This document shows positions 44,437 to 54,099 of a DNA stretch of 64,000 nucleotides, piece after piece. Both the position numbers and the translations under genes were made by a program. The stretch lies in assembly GCA_035946575.1 (NCBI GenBank), contig DASYZG010000028.1, positions 1 through 64,000 of the forward strand. Direction: 5' to 3'. This stretch comes from Gp13-AA77 sp035946575 (GTDB lineage Bacteria; Acidobacteriota; Terriglobia; UBA7540). Numbering within the stretch: the stretch's first letter is position 1; each line of letters begins with the position of its first letter. The notes under the pieces are model-generated. The model saw nothing but the letters and a program-made list of their open reading frames with translations, was not told where the DNA came from and searched no databases.

Positions 44437-45119
44437 CTTCACGAAGCAAACCGGAAGTCCGCCGGCGGGCGTCCTGTAGTTTGGCGAAAGAGCCGACCCA
44501 GGCTGAAGACTCGGGCGACCGGGCCCGCGTGCGGCGCCTGTGCCGCGCCGAGCTGCCCGCGGACACGGAGCAACTGGCGCGCTTTCTGATCGGCAAGACC
44601 GTGGTGCGCGACCTGCCGCAGGGGCGGATGAGCGGGCGCATCGTGGAGACCGAAGCCTACGTTGTCGGCGACCGGGCCGCGCACGCTTTCATCGGCATGA
44701 CGCGCCGGAACCGGTCCCTGTTTCTCAAGCGCGGCCACGCTTATGTCTACTTCGCCTACGGGTCTTGTTACCTCTTGAACGTCTCGAGCGAAGTGAAGGG
44801 CGTCGGCGCCGGGGTGCTGCTGCGCGCCCTTGAGCCCCTGGAGGGCGTCGCGCTGATGCAGCGCAACCGCGGCCTGTCGCGCTTGCACGATCTCGCCCGC
44901 GGTCCCGGACGCCTCGCCGAGGCCCTGCGGGTGGACTTGCGTCAGGACGGGCTCGACTTGTGCGCGCCCGGAGACCTGTGGCTCGGCACCGCGGTTCGGA
45001 ATAGCGGCGCGATCGGTGTCAGCCTGCGGATCGGCATTAGGCGTGACGCGCATCGCGAGCTGCGGTTCTACGAGCGCGGCAATCCCTTCGTCAGCGGGCC
45101 GCGGTCCCTGAGCCCTTGA
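44433..45119 (+). CDS. mpg: DNA-3-methyladenine glycosylase (AAG/MPG type)
   Basis: A 228-residue base-excision repair enzyme of the AAG/MPG fold. Motifs are RIVETEAYVVGDRAAHAF (catalytic Glu and following region), RGHAYVYFAYGSCYLLN and GPGRLAEALRV. It removes alkylated purines such as 3-methyladenine and also hypoxanthine. The N-terminal 35 residues are an extra charged tail. The ATG at 44433 is in the stop of the glycerate kinase gene, so both are likely co-translated, although their functions are unrelated. Confidence 0.92.
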   Translation: MTSRSKPEVRRRASCSLAKEPTQAEDSGDRARVRRLCRAELPADTEQLARFLIGKTVVRDLPQGRMSGRIVETEAYVVGDRAAHAFIGMTRRNRSLFLKRGHAYVYFAYGSCYLLNVSSEVKGVGAGVLLRALEPLEGVALMQRNRGLSRLHDLARGPGRLAEALRVDLRQDGLDLCAPGDLWLGTAVRNSGAIGVSLRIGIRRDAHRELRFYERGNPFVSGPRSLSP

Positions 45120-45188
45120 TCCCCGAGGGAGCGCGCCCCTGCAGCGGACCGCACCCTACTCTTCAGGTGCGTCCCGAAAACCGCGTCA

Positions 45189-45194
45189 TATAAT
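45189..45194 (+). promoter_or_regulatory. Candidate -10 box (TATAAT)
   Basis: A perfect TATAAT lies 72 bases before the GTG start of the TPR protein. The -35 region is a weak match. Confidence 0.3.
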
Positions 45195-45260
45195 ACGAGG
45201 TGGCTTGGCAGGGCGGGTTCGCAGAGCCATAGTGCCGGAGGCCGGAAAGAAGAGCTGGAC

Positions 45261-47051
45261 GTGTTGCTTACTCAGGAACTCAAAAGCTCCGGTCCCCGAC
45301 GGGCTGCGGGTCGGACGCGCGCCGGTATTGTATCCGTCATTCTGTCGATATCGCTTCTGGCAGGCAACGCCGAAGCCGCAGTTCGGACCAGCCCCCAATC
45401 CGCCAACTCGGCGCGCAAGAATTCATCAGAAGACAACATCTTCGCCCGGGGCTGTGAGCTGTTGCTGCAATCGAGCTTCGATCCGGCAGCGCAGGTGTTC
45501 AAGGCCGGCATCGAGCGCTATCCGGCCTCCTCGCGGTTGCGGCTTGGGCTCGGCATCGCCCTCTATTCCCGGGGTATCTATGATCCGGCGGTGGATGCTT
45601 TCATCAAGGCCAGCGACCTCGCTCCTCAGGACGCGCGGCCTTACCAGTTTCTTGCCAGCATCTCCGGCCTGGTGCCTGAGAAGGCACCCGCGGTGACCGA
45701 ACGTCTGCACCGCTTCGCGGAGAGTGCTCCCGACGATGCACAGGCCCAATACGATTACGCCCTGAGCTTATGGAAGACTCGCCACGGGCCGTCGGGCGAG
45801 GCGGCGGCCAAACAGATTCAGCCGTTGCTCGAGCGCGCCATCAGGCTGAATCCAAACTTCGCGGACGCACATCTTCAGCTCGGACTCCTGTTCAGCGACC
45901 AGCACGAGGATCGAGAGGCGGCCGCCGAGTACCGGCAGGCGATAGCCGCGAATTCGGGGCTGGCGGAGGCGCACTACCATTTGGGCCAGGCGCTGGCGCG
46001 GCTGGGCGAGTCGTCGCAGGCGAATCAGCAGCTCCAGACCTACGAACGGCTCCACCCCGAGCCGGCCTCGGAGGCGGATCACGAGCGGCAGGAGATCCGC
46101 CAGTTCGTGCTGGCCATCCGGGCGCCGGCCGCTGCCAGGCCTACCGGAAACACAAAGACGAGCACCGCCGGCATGAGCATCACTTATTCTGATTCGGCGG
46201 ACTTGAAGCCGGGTGGGCTCTCAGGGTCGGTGGACGCGGGAGGCTACTCGTCGCAAACCCAGGCGCGCGGCTCGGAGTTGCGGCAGGCACTGGGAACGCT
46301 GGCGCCGGGAGCGCCGGCCCAGAGTGAAGGCAAAGGCGCCGACGGAGCGGAATCAATCGCCTTCCAGCGTGCAAGCAAGCTATTGCTCGGCGGCGACTAC
46401 CGGGAGGCCGCCACTGCATTCCGGCAGCAGGCAGTCCAATTTCCCGGTTCGGCTAGAATGGTCCTCGGTTTGGGAGTGGCCGACTACTCGCGAGGACGGT
46501 ACGCGCAGGCAATCGACGCCTTGTGTAAGGCCGTCGATCTCAGTCCGGATCAGCCGCAGGCGTACTTCTTCCTGGCGCAGGCCTACTCGGCCTCGCCCGC
46601 GAATGCCGACGCCGTCCTGAAGCGCGTGGCGAACTACGCGTCAAGTCAGCCCGAAAATGCGGCAGCCCGCTATTATTACGCGCTCTGTCTGTGGCGGAGC
46701 CGGGGGATGCCCGGACAGGCTCCGGCTGATCCGAAGCAGGTGGAGCAATTGCTGCGGTCGGCCATATCGCTTGATCCCGCATTGGCCGAGGCGCATTTCG
46801 AACTCGGCGTCGTGTTTGCGGACCAGGGCCACGCCCGGCAGGCAGCTCCCGAGTTCGCGCGCGCCGCTGCGCTTGACCCGCAGTGGGCGGAGGCTCACTA
46901 TCGCCTGGGCCAGGCGTACCGGCAGGCCGGCGAGAGCGACAAGGCGCGAAGCGAATTGGAAGAATCTGAGCGCCTGCGCAAGAGCGGCGACACGGAGGCC
47001 CAGCGGCTTCGCGCTGAGATTCGTCGCTTCCTGACGCCTCGATCCGACTGA
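45261..47051 (+). CDS. Exported TPR-repeat protein, internally duplicated
   Basis: A 596-residue protein with a signal-like N-terminus (AGIVSVILSISLLAGNAEA) and two similar TPR halves, roughly 55-275 and 365-590. Matching units include ADAHLQLGLLFSDQHEDREA versus AEAHFELGVVFADQGHARQA, and AEAHYHLGQALARLGES versus AEAHYRLGQAYRQAGES. A low-complexity spacer (about 280-360) joins them. TPRs mediate protein contacts; the role is unknown. The start is a GTG at 45261 with GAAGAG upstream. A MITE copy follows the stop. Confidence 0.8.
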   Translation: MLLTQELKSSGPRRAAGRTRAGIVSVILSISLLAGNAEAAVRTSPQSANSARKNSSEDNIFARGCELLLQSSFDPAAQVFKAGIERYPASSRLRLGLGIALYSRGIYDPAVDAFIKASDLAPQDARPYQFLASISGLVPEKAPAVTERLHRFAESAPDDAQAQYDYALSLWKTRHGPSGEAAAKQIQPLLERAIRLNPNFADAHLQLGLLFSDQHEDREAAAEYRQAIAANSGLAEAHYHLGQALARLGESSQANQQLQTYERLHPEPASEADHERQEIRQFVLAIRAPAAARPTGNTKTSTAGMSITYSDSADLKPGGLSGSVDAGGYSSQTQARGSELRQALGTLAPGAPAQSEGKGADGAESIAFQRASKLLLGGDYREAATAFRQQAVQFPGSARMVLGLGVADYSRGRYAQAIDALCKAVDLSPDQPQAYFFLAQAYSASPANADAVLKRVANYASSQPENAAARYYYALCLWRSRGMPGQAPADPKQVEQLLRSAISLDPALAEAHFELGVVFADQGHARQAAPEFARAAALDPQWAEAHYRLGQAYRQAGESDKARSELEESERLRKSGDTEAQRLRAEIRRFLTPRSD

Positions 47052-47066
47052 TGGCGCTTTGTACTT

Positions 47067-47192
47067 TAGCAGGCTGCCGAAAAACTCGGTTTGATGAGGG
47101 TAGCGGCGAGTTTACCTCGCCATAACTCCAACACCCTCGACACGCGTTTGGCGGCCTAAAGCCGCCGCTACACGTTTTTTAGCAGACTGCTA
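47067..47192. mobile_element. MITE-like element, copy 3
   Basis: A 126-bp element with ends TAGCAGGCTGCCGA and AGCAGACTGCTA, parallel to copy 1. Internal stems are GGCGAG-TTTAC-CTCGCC and GGCGGC-CTAAA-GCCGCC. It sits between the TPR and GH36 genes. No coding capacity. Confidence 0.87.
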
Positions 47193-47234
47193 GAGAGATC
47201 GAAGCGACACATTAGCCTCAACATGGAGTCCAGA

Positions 47235-49487
47235 ATGAAGAACGGCCGGTCTCATAGAAGGCGCTCAGGAGGAGCCCTGCGCGTGGGAGCCATGGCAGTG
47301 GTGGCTTCCGCGATGCTTGCTCCGTCAACAAGAGCTGCGGATGCATCTGCTCCGGCCGTTCGTTACCTCGACAGCCTGAAGGTCTGGGTTCTGGATACGG
47401 CGCGGACTTCGTATGTCATGGGCGTGAACGAGGAGAACGAGCTGCAGAGCCTCTACTGGGGCGGGAAGCTGCAGGGCGATGAGGGACTGGCTCGCGCGCA
47501 TAGGGCCCACGAATGGGCCTCGTTTGATTCTCCGGAGACGATGACAAACATCGAGTACCCCGGTTGGGGCGGGCGCTACTACAACGAGCCTGCGCTGAAG
47601 GTCACGCTGGCCGATGGCGTTCGTGACCTGGTGTTAAAGTACGACTCCTACGAAATTCGCGGCGACACTCTCGTCATCCGGTTGAAGGACATTCAGTATC
47701 CCCTGATCGTGAGCCTGACCTACACGGTTTATCCCGAGGACGATATTATTCGCAAACAGGCGACCATCGGGAACCGCACGCCGCAGGTGGTTACGCTTGA
47801 GAGCGCGCAGTCGGGCGTGTGGTACGTGCCTCCAGGGGACGGTTACCGGTTGACTTATCTCACGGGACGCTGGGCGGGCGAAACCCAACTCACGCGGCAG
47901 CCGATCAATCCCGGAAAGTTCGTTTTGGACAGCCGGCGCGGCAATACCAGCCATCAACTGAATCCTTGGTTTGCCATCGACGCCGGCGGCAAGGCGGACG
48001 AGGATCACGGGCGCGTGTGGTTTGGGGCCCTCGGCTGGAGCGGCAACTGGAAACTGGCGGTGGAAGACACGCCGCCCGCCCACCAGGTGCGCATCACCGG
48101 AGGCTACAACGACTTCGATTTCTCGTGGCCGCTCAAGCCTGGTGAGTCTCTGGAAACGCCCGCCTATTACGGCGGTTACTCGGGACAGGGATTCGGCGAA
48201 GCATCGCGTCTGATGCATCGTTTCGAGCGCGACCAGGTCCTGCCCGACCACGCTCATCCGCACGTCCGGCCGGTGCTGTACAACTCCTGGGAAGCAACCA
48301 CGTTCAACGTGAACGAGGCGGGGCAGGAGGTCCTTGCCGACAAGGCGGCGAAGCTCGGAGTCGAGCTGTTTGTAATGGACGACGGCTGGTTCGGCCGCCG
48401 CAACAACGATCACGCCGGCCTCGGCGACTGGTGGGTGAATCCGCAGAAGTTTCCCCACGGTCTGAAGCCGCTCATCAGCCACGTGAACAGCCTGGGCATG
48501 AAGTTCGGCTTGTGGTTTGAGCCGGAGATGGTGAATCCAGACAGCGACCTCTACCGGGCGCACCCGGACTGGGTAATGAATTTCCCCGGCCGGCCGCGCA
48601 GCGAGGCTCGCAATCAACTGGTGCTGAACATGGCGCGCGACGATGTGAAGGAGTACATCTTCGGTGCGCTCGACAAGATCCTCTCGGAGAACAACATCGC
48701 ATACATCAAGTGGGACATGAACCGGCACTTCGGGGAGCCCGGCTGGCCCGAGGTGCCGGTCTCGGAGCAAAAAGAGATCTGGGTGAAGTACGTGCGCAAC
48801 GTCTATGAGATCATGGACCGGCTTCGCGCCCGGCATCCCGGCCTTGAGATCGAATCCTGCTCGGGCGGCGGCGGGCGCGTGGACCTCGGCGTCCTGCGCA
48901 GAGCCGACGTTGTCTGGACCTCCGACAACACCGAGGCATTTGACCGGCTGCGCATTCAGGAAGGTTTCAGTTTCGCTTACGCGCCCAAGGTTATGTCGGC
49001 CTGGGTCACGGATGTGCCCAACCTCAACGGACGCTCCACGCCGCTGAAGTTCAGGTTCCTGGTAGCGATGCAGGGCGCTCTTGGGATCGGCGCGAATCTG
49101 AACCACTGGTCCGATGAGGATTTCGCCCTTGCCACCCGAATGATCGCCTATTACAAAAGCATTCGCGAGACAGTGCAGGAGGGCGATCTTTACCGTCTGT
49201 TCTCGCCTCGCGAAGGCAATCTGACCGCCAACGAGTATGTGTCCGCTGACAGAAAGCAGGCGGTGCTCTTCGCCTTCCTGCACTCGCAGCAGTTCCTGCG
49301 CCCCGCACCCGCTATCCTGCTGCGTGGCCTCGACGAAGCCGCCCGCTACCGGGTCAGGACCATCGACGACAAGCTTGAGGAGGGGTCGGAGGTGTTGACC
49401 GGCTCCTACCTCATGCATCATGGCCTCGATTTCCGCCTCGGCGGGGATTATGACAGCACCTCCGTCGTGCTGGAGAAGAGCGATTAG
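47235..49487 (+). CDS. GH36 alpha-galactosidase, secreted
   Basis: A 750-residue exported alpha-galactosidase. A signal peptide (GAMAVVASAMLAPSTRA) is followed by an N-terminal beta-sandwich and the (beta/alpha)8 barrel. The nucleophile is D494 in the classical IKWDMNR motif, and the acid/base D564 in SDNTEAFD. ESCSGGGGRVDLG between them is the substrate-binding CSGGG signature. It hydrolyses terminal alpha-1,6-galactose from raffinose-type sugars or galactomannan. The ATG at 47235 has GGAG at good spacing; an ATG at 47223 is the alternative. No transporter gene is adjacent. It is more canonical than the GH-D enzyme at 12594. Confidence 0.92.
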   Translation: MKNGRSHRRRSGGALRVGAMAVVASAMLAPSTRAADASAPAVRYLDSLKVWVLDTARTSYVMGVNEENELQSLYWGGKLQGDEGLARAHRAHEWASFDSPETMTNIEYPGWGGRYYNEPALKVTLADGVRDLVLKYDSYEIRGDTLVIRLKDIQYPLIVSLTYTVYPEDDIIRKQATIGNRTPQVVTLESAQSGVWYVPPGDGYRLTYLTGRWAGETQLTRQPINPGKFVLDSRRGNTSHQLNPWFAIDAGGKADEDHGRVWFGALGWSGNWKLAVEDTPPAHQVRITGGYNDFDFSWPLKPGESLETPAYYGGYSGQGFGEASRLMHRFERDQVLPDHAHPHVRPVLYNSWEATTFNVNEAGQEVLADKAAKLGVELFVMDDGWFGRRNNDHAGLGDWWVNPQKFPHGLKPLISHVNSLGMKFGLWFEPEMVNPDSDLYRAHPDWVMNFPGRPRSEARNQLVLNMARDDVKEYIFGALDKILSENNIAYIKWDMNRHFGEPGWPEVPVSEQKEIWVKYVRNVYEIMDRLRARHPGLEIESCSGGGGRVDLGVLRRADVVWTSDNTEAFDRLRIQEGFSFAYAPKVMSAWVTDVPNLNGRSTPLKFRFLVAMQGALGIGANLNHWSDEDFALATRMIAYYKSIRETVQEGDLYRLFSPREGNLTANEYVSADRKQAVLFAFLHSQQFLRPAPAILLRGLDEAARYRVRTIDDKLEEGSEVLTGSYLMHHGLDFRLGGDYDSTSVVLEKSD

Positions 49488-49577
49488 TATGTTTCCGGCC
49501 CTTTTTCTGACAGGATTTTCGGCCGTTTCGCTTCTGCGCTTTGTTCATGCGGCTGGAAGCGAGGTTGTGGAAATCCC

Positions 49578-49610
49578 CTCAACCCTCGACGGTTGACTGT
49601 CGACTCTTGG
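49578..49610. repeat. TCGAC simple-sequence repeat
   Basis: CTCAACCCTCGACGGTTGAC and TGTCGACTCTTGG belong to the same GAGAGTC/TCGACTC family as the tract at 7235. Confidence 0.5.
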
Positions 49611-49650
49611 CCTTTTCGATTCCCGCTGTCCGAAGCTTGGAGAGTTGCTC

Positions 49651-50211
49651 ATGAATCGTGTTCATCGTTGGCTGTGCCGTTCGTCTCGCTGGGGCAGGAT
49701 GCTGGACCAGATTATCGTGCCCTGGGTTTTGAGCGATGTCTCGCTGGGCGACGACGTGTTGGAAGTCGGCCCGGGCCCGGGTCTGACCACGGACCTGCTG
49801 AAATCACGAACCGCTCACCTCACTGCCCTTGAAATCGACCCGAGGCTGGCGCGATCCCTGGCGGACCGCATGGCCGGCAGCAACGTCGCGGTCGTCCAGG
49901 GCGACGCCACCGCCATGCCGCTGAAGGGCGCGCGCTTCTCGGGGGCCGTGTCCTTCACGATGTTGCATCATGTGCCGTCGCCTGCCTTGCAGGACAAGTT
50001 GCTGCGCGAGGTGCACCGGACGCTGAAACCGGGCGGGGTCTTCGCGGGCGTGGATAGTCTGCAGAGCTTCGGCATGCGGGTGCTGCACCTGTGGGACACG
50101 CTCGTGCCTGTCGATCCTGATGGCTTCTGCGTCCGGCTCCAGTCGGCGGGTTTCAAAGAGCCCTTCGTGGAAGCCAACGAGCACGCCTTCCGGTTTCACG
50201 CGCGGGCGTGA
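49651..50211 (+). CDS. Class I SAM-dependent methyltransferase
   Basis: A 186-residue methyltransferase. SAM-binding motif I is VLEVGPGPGLTTDLL, the acidic strand-2 end is LTALEIDP, motif II is VVQGDATAMP, and SFTMLHHVPSP with LKPGGVFAG gives the later motifs. It resembles UbiE/COQ5-like and small-molecule methyltransferases. The substrate cannot be told from sequence. The ATG at 49651 has GGAGAG eight bases upstream. It is monocistronic. Confidence 0.88.
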   Translation: MNRVHRWLCRSSRWGRMLDQIIVPWVLSDVSLGDDVLEVGPGPGLTTDLLKSRTAHLTALEIDPRLARSLADRMAGSNVAVVQGDATAMPLKGARFSGAVSFTMLHHVPSPALQDKLLREVHRTLKPGGVFAGVDSLQSFGMRVLHLWDTLVPVDPDGFCVRLQSAGFKEPFVEANEHAFRFHARA

Positions 50212-50728
50212 GCCGGCCGGCGGGCGGGCGCGAGTGCGCCAAAGTTCTAGGCTACAATGAGGGCCTCGAAAAACCGCTTGACAATCCGAACGGATGGTAC
50301 TAAGCTCTAACTCTCGCTGAAGAGATTCGGAGCGTGCGATGTCCCCCCGTGGCTCACCTCCGTCCCCGGCCGGCGATTTGCCATTAGCGATCGTGCCATG
50401 TGCTTAGGCGCGAGAAGCCGGACCGAGGCATTCGTTAGCCCGGGGCTGCCAAACCCATTCCAACCCATCAGGGCCATTTATCTCCGAAACGCCCCGCTCC
50501 CAAGCCAATCGAGCTATCCGGCTTTTTTTCAGCGACTTGGCCCAGAAAAATGGCGGCTTTTTAAGAAGAAGCGAGTTGCACATGCTGGCGCTCGCCTTCC
50601 GGCAGGATGCCGCCCAAGGACCGACGCCGCGCCGGTCGGTCTCCAGCCGGTCGGGTTCCGGGCCAAACGAACCGCCCGCCCCTGTAATAATCCCGCCCAT
50701 TCCTCGTCTTTACTGGCGAGGAGAATTT
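50212..50728. other. Intergenic region upstream of the sigma-factor operon
   Basis: About 515 bases. A frame in line with the sigma factor extends from 50537 but lacks protein character there, so it is not taken as coding. Contains the promoter candidate at 50278. Confidence 0.4.
50278..50306 (+). promoter_or_regulatory. Candidate promoter, TTGACA-N17-TAAGCT
   Basis: A perfect -35 TTGACA is followed 17 bases later by TAAGCT, a weak -10. It is 420 bases before the sigma-factor ATG, so a long leader would be needed. Confidence 0.3.
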
Positions 50729-51283
50729 ATGGAGGCAACGTTGCTGGCGACGTTTCCGCTACCGGAGGTTGCAATTTCCAACCCCGCCGATCAGCTTGAA
50801 CGGCTTTTTCAGGCCCACCACAGTCTTGTGTTCCGGACCGCTTACCGGATAACCGGTAACGCCAGCGACGCCGAGGACGTGCTGCAGACGGTCTTCCTGC
50901 GCCTGGCCGGCCCCCACGCCTCTCCTCCTCCCCTTGAAAACTCCGTCAGCTACATGCGACGCGCCGCTGTCAATGCCGCCCTGGACGTCATCCGGGGGCG
51001 GCGCGGGCGCGATCCCGAGCCGCTCGACCCGGCCATGCCGGAGCCGCCGCAGCCTGACCGCAATGTGCTTCAGGACTGCCTGCGCCGCTCGATCGCCAGC
51101 CTTTCGCCGGAGGCCGGGGAGATGTTCACGCTCAGGTTCCTCGAAGGCCACAGCTATAACGACATCGCTCGCATCATGGGCATTTCCCGGGTGCGGGTGG
51201 GCGTGACCCTACACCGGACGCGGCGCCGGTTGCAGAAAGAGATACGTTCGTACTGGGAGGCAGGTCATGGACAGCGCAAATAA
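50729..51283 (+). CDS. ECF-type RNA polymerase sigma factor
   Basis: A 184-residue sigma-70-family protein. Region 2 is LFQAHHSLVFRTAYRI and ASDAEDVLQTVFLRL; region 4 HTH is SYNDIARIMGISRVRVGVTLHRTRRRL. It directs RNA polymerase to a small regulon, probably including this operon. The ATG at 50729 has GAGGAGAATTT upstream. Its 3' end overlaps the anti-sigma/FecR gene by 17 bases, the usual sign of coupled sigma and anti-sigma synthesis. Confidence 0.9.
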   Translation: MEATLLATFPLPEVAISNPADQLERLFQAHHSLVFRTAYRITGNASDAEDVLQTVFLRLAGPHASPPPLENSVSYMRRAAVNAALDVIRGRRGRDPEPLDPAMPEPPQPDRNVLQDCLRRSIASLSPEAGEMFTLRFLEGHSYNDIARIMGISRVRVGVTLHRTRRRLQKEIRSYWEAGHGQRK

Positions 51284-54005
51284 GCGTAAGGAATTCGATT
51301 TGGACCGGCTGATTGCCGCGATGCGTCAGGCAGGCCCCGACGAAGGTGTTGTGGAAGATGCAGCCCAGCGCGTCTGGACGCGGATTAGTGGTTCAGATTC
51401 GCTCGCCAGCAACGCCTTGGTCGAAACGGCCGGCCAGACTGCCCATACCGGACAGATCCACGGCTGCCCGGATTTCCAGAGCCTGATCCCGGCCTACCTG
51501 ACCCGCAGCCTGCCCGAGGCGCGCCGGCTGCTATTCGAAGATCACGTGCTCGGTTGCGTAGCCTGCCGGCATGCTCTCGAGAAGGCGCGCGCGAAAACTC
51601 GGGGCAGGGAATCGACGGCGCGGCCGTATGGGGTCAAGCCCAGGCGGCTGAACTGGACTTTGGCTTGGGGTGTTGCGGCCGTCCTGGTGGCGGGCATCGC
51701 CATCGGGCTTCTGGGTCCTGACCGCCTGTTCCTTGGCAGCGGACCGCAGGCGACGGTGGCAAGCGTGGACGGCGGGCTCTACCGCGTTTCCGATCAGGCC
51801 AGCGTGGCTCTCGCTTCCGGCCAGCCGATCGCGTCGCGGGCGGAGCTGCGCACGGGCAAGGCGTCCTCGGCGGTCATCCGCCTCGCGGACGGCTCGTCGG
51901 TGGAGATGAATGAACGCTCTGACCTCTGGGTTTCTCGGGGCTGGCTGGGTACCACGGTTCATCTGGAGCGCGGCAACATTATCGTTCAGGCGGCGCTGCA
52001 GCGCCGCGGCAATCTGTTTGTGTCCACGCGGGACTGCCTGGTATCGGTGAAGGGAACGGTCTTTGCCGTGGATCGCGGGATGAAGGGCTCGCGCGTATCG
52101 GTGCTGAAGGGGGCGGTGCGCGTGGAGCATGCCGGCAAGGCGGAGCTTCTCAAGCCTGGCCAGCAGCTTTCGACCGAATCGAGCCTGGCGCCGGTGCCGA
52201 TCGCCGAGGACGTGTCCTGGAGCCGTAACTCGGCTGAGTACCTGGCGCTGCTCGGAGAGTTCAGCACGCTGCATAAGCAGTTTGAATCCATTCCGGGGCC
52301 CAGCCTCCGCTACGACTCCCGGCTGCTGAAGATGGTTCCGGCCGATACCGTGTTTTATGCGGCGATTCCCAATATCGGGTCCACTCTGGCCCAGGCCAAT
52401 CAGCTTTTCCAGGACCGCATCCAGCAGAGCGAGGTTCTGCAGCGGTGGTGGAAGAGCAAGCAGGCGTCCGGCGAAGCGCAGAAGACCGGGGAGATGATCG
52501 ACCGCATTCGCAATTTCAGCGATTATCTGGGCGACGAAGTGGTGATCGCCATGCCGTCGAGCAATCAATCGCCGGTGCTGCTGGCCGAGGTCAAGCGCTC
52601 GGATTTCCGCCCCTTCCTCGAGCAGCAGCTCCGGGAGTTTGGCGGCCAGTCTCCCAGCGCCGCGCCGCAGCTGCTTGAGAATCCCGCCGCGATCCTTCCG
52701 GGCCAGCCGGGCCGGAAAGATCAGCCGCTGGTGCTGCTCCAGAACAACATCCTGGCGGTGGCGGCGGACGCCCGCCAGATGCGGGCCCTCGCCACCGAGA
52801 TCGGAGGCTCGGGCTCGAGCGGTTTTGCCTCCACCCCCTTCTATGCCGCCATCCAGAAGGCCTACCAGTCCGGCGCCGGATGGCTGCTGGCGGCCAATAT
52901 GGAACAAATTCTCGCCACATCCGTAGTATCTGTTCGTGAGCAGAATGGAAGCCGGCACGACCCGTTCAAGGATCCAAGGCTGGGCCTTGCTGATATGCGT
53001 TATCTGATCGTCGAGAGTAAAGACGTAAACGGCACCACGCAGAATCGCGCCACGCTGACTTTCGCCCGGGCGCGGCAAGGAGTCGCCGCCTGGCTGGCGC
53101 AGCCCAGTCCGATGGGAACACTCGACTTCGTATCGCCCAAAGCGAACCTGGCGGCGTCTTTCGTCGCTCAATCGCCGCGCGACATTCTGAACCAGGTCCT
53201 CAGCTTCGGACAGGACGACGACGACCACTTCAGCCAGCAACTGGCCGATTTCGAGTCCCAGGCCGGCGTGAACGTGCAGGATGACATCCTGGGGGCGCTC
53301 GGCGGTGAAGTCACGTTCGCCCTCGACGGTCCGGTGCTGCCCACGCCGAGTTGGAAAGTCATCCTCGAGGTCAATGATCCGCCGCGGCTGGAGAGCGCCA
53401 TCGAGAAGCTCGTGGCGGCGTCGAACCAGCAGCCGCAAACCGGGGGCGCGGAGTGGCCGCGTTTCAGCCTGAGCCAGCAGACCTCCCGCGGGCGAACGTT
53501 CTACGATCTGCAGGTCACGCCGCCCGCGAAATCTTCGCATCCGGGCACGATGACAGACATTAACTACGTATTCGAGGATGGGTACCTGGTGGCGGCGGCG
53601 AATCGCGGCCTGCTGCTGAGCTCGATCGAGAATCGCGAGACCGGGTACACGCTGGCGAATTCCACCGCCTTTTCCAGCCGCCTGCCGCAGGATGCTCACA
53701 CGAATTTCTCGGCGGTCTTTTATCAGAACCTGGGCGCCGTGGTCGGCCCCCTCGCCGGGGCACTGGAGTCGAGTCCGGCACTGAGCCCGGCTCAGCGGCA
53801 GTCGATCCAGGAGTTGACTGCCAACAGCGCGCCCAGCGTGATCTGCGCCTACGGTGAGCCCAGCCAGATCGTGATCGCGGGTACGGGCAGCGTGTTCGGT
53901 GTAGGGCTGGAATCACTCTTCGGCATGCACGGGGCCGGACCGTGGGACCTGATGCAGATGATTGAGAAGACGAATAAGCCGGCGTCGGCCGCCGGAAGAA
54001 GTTGA
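51267..54005 (+). CDS. Anti-sigma zinc-finger + FecR fusion membrane protein
   Basis: A 912-residue protein. An N-terminal cytoplasmic part has the anti-sigma zinc-finger pattern H-x3-C-x2-C (EDHVLGCVACRHALE). One membrane helix (LAWGVAAVLVAGIAIGLLG) is followed by an external FecR domain at about 160-310 (SSAVIRLADGSSVEMNERSD; SVKGTVFAVDRG). The remaining 590 residues form a large extracytoplasmic region with motifs RLLKMVPADTVFYAAIPN and FSDYLGDEVVIAMPSSN that I cannot name. Typical FecR proteins are about 300 residues. It probably senses an outside signal and holds or releases the overlapping sigma factor. It ends within a GAGAGTC simple repeat. Confidence 0.85.
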   Translation: MDSANKRKEFDLDRLIAAMRQAGPDEGVVEDAAQRVWTRISGSDSLASNALVETAGQTAHTGQIHGCPDFQSLIPAYLTRSLPEARRLLFEDHVLGCVACRHALEKARAKTRGRESTARPYGVKPRRLNWTLAWGVAAVLVAGIAIGLLGPDRLFLGSGPQATVASVDGGLYRVSDQASVALASGQPIASRAELRTGKASSAVIRLADGSSVEMNERSDLWVSRGWLGTTVHLERGNIIVQAALQRRGNLFVSTRDCLVSVKGTVFAVDRGMKGSRVSVLKGAVRVEHAGKAELLKPGQQLSTESSLAPVPIAEDVSWSRNSAEYLALLGEFSTLHKQFESIPGPSLRYDSRLLKMVPADTVFYAAIPNIGSTLAQANQLFQDRIQQSEVLQRWWKSKQASGEAQKTGEMIDRIRNFSDYLGDEVVIAMPSSNQSPVLLAEVKRSDFRPFLEQQLREFGGQSPSAAPQLLENPAAILPGQPGRKDQPLVLLQNNILAVAADARQMRALATEIGGSGSSGFASTPFYAAIQKAYQSGAGWLLAANMEQILATSVVSVREQNGSRHDPFKDPRLGLADMRYLIVESKDVNGTTQNRATLTFARARQGVAAWLAQPSPMGTLDFVSPKANLAASFVAQSPRDILNQVLSFGQDDDDHFSQQLADFESQAGVNVQDDILGALGGEVTFALDGPVLPTPSWKVILEVNDPPRLESAIEKLVAASNQQPQTGGAEWPRFSLSQQTSRGRTFYDLQVTPPAKSSHPGTMTDINYVFEDGYLVAAANRGLLLSSIENRETGYTLANSTAFSSRLPQDAHTNFSAVFYQNLGAVVGPLAGALESSPALSPAQRQSIQELTANSAPSVICAYGEPSQIVIAGTGSVFGVGLESLFGMHGAGPWDLMQMIEKTNKPASAAGRS

Positions 54006-54038
54006 GAGTCGAGAGTTGACAGTCGAGAGTCAAGGGTC
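54003..54038. repeat. GAGAGTC(G/A)A simple-sequence repeat
   Basis: Four imperfect 9-base units begin at the stop codon of the FecR gene. Same family as 7235. Confidence 0.65.
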
Positions 54039-54099
54039 TAAAGGTGAGGGTCGAAATCGAGAAACTGACCTAGCGGCAGACTGAGGAACTGACGTATTG

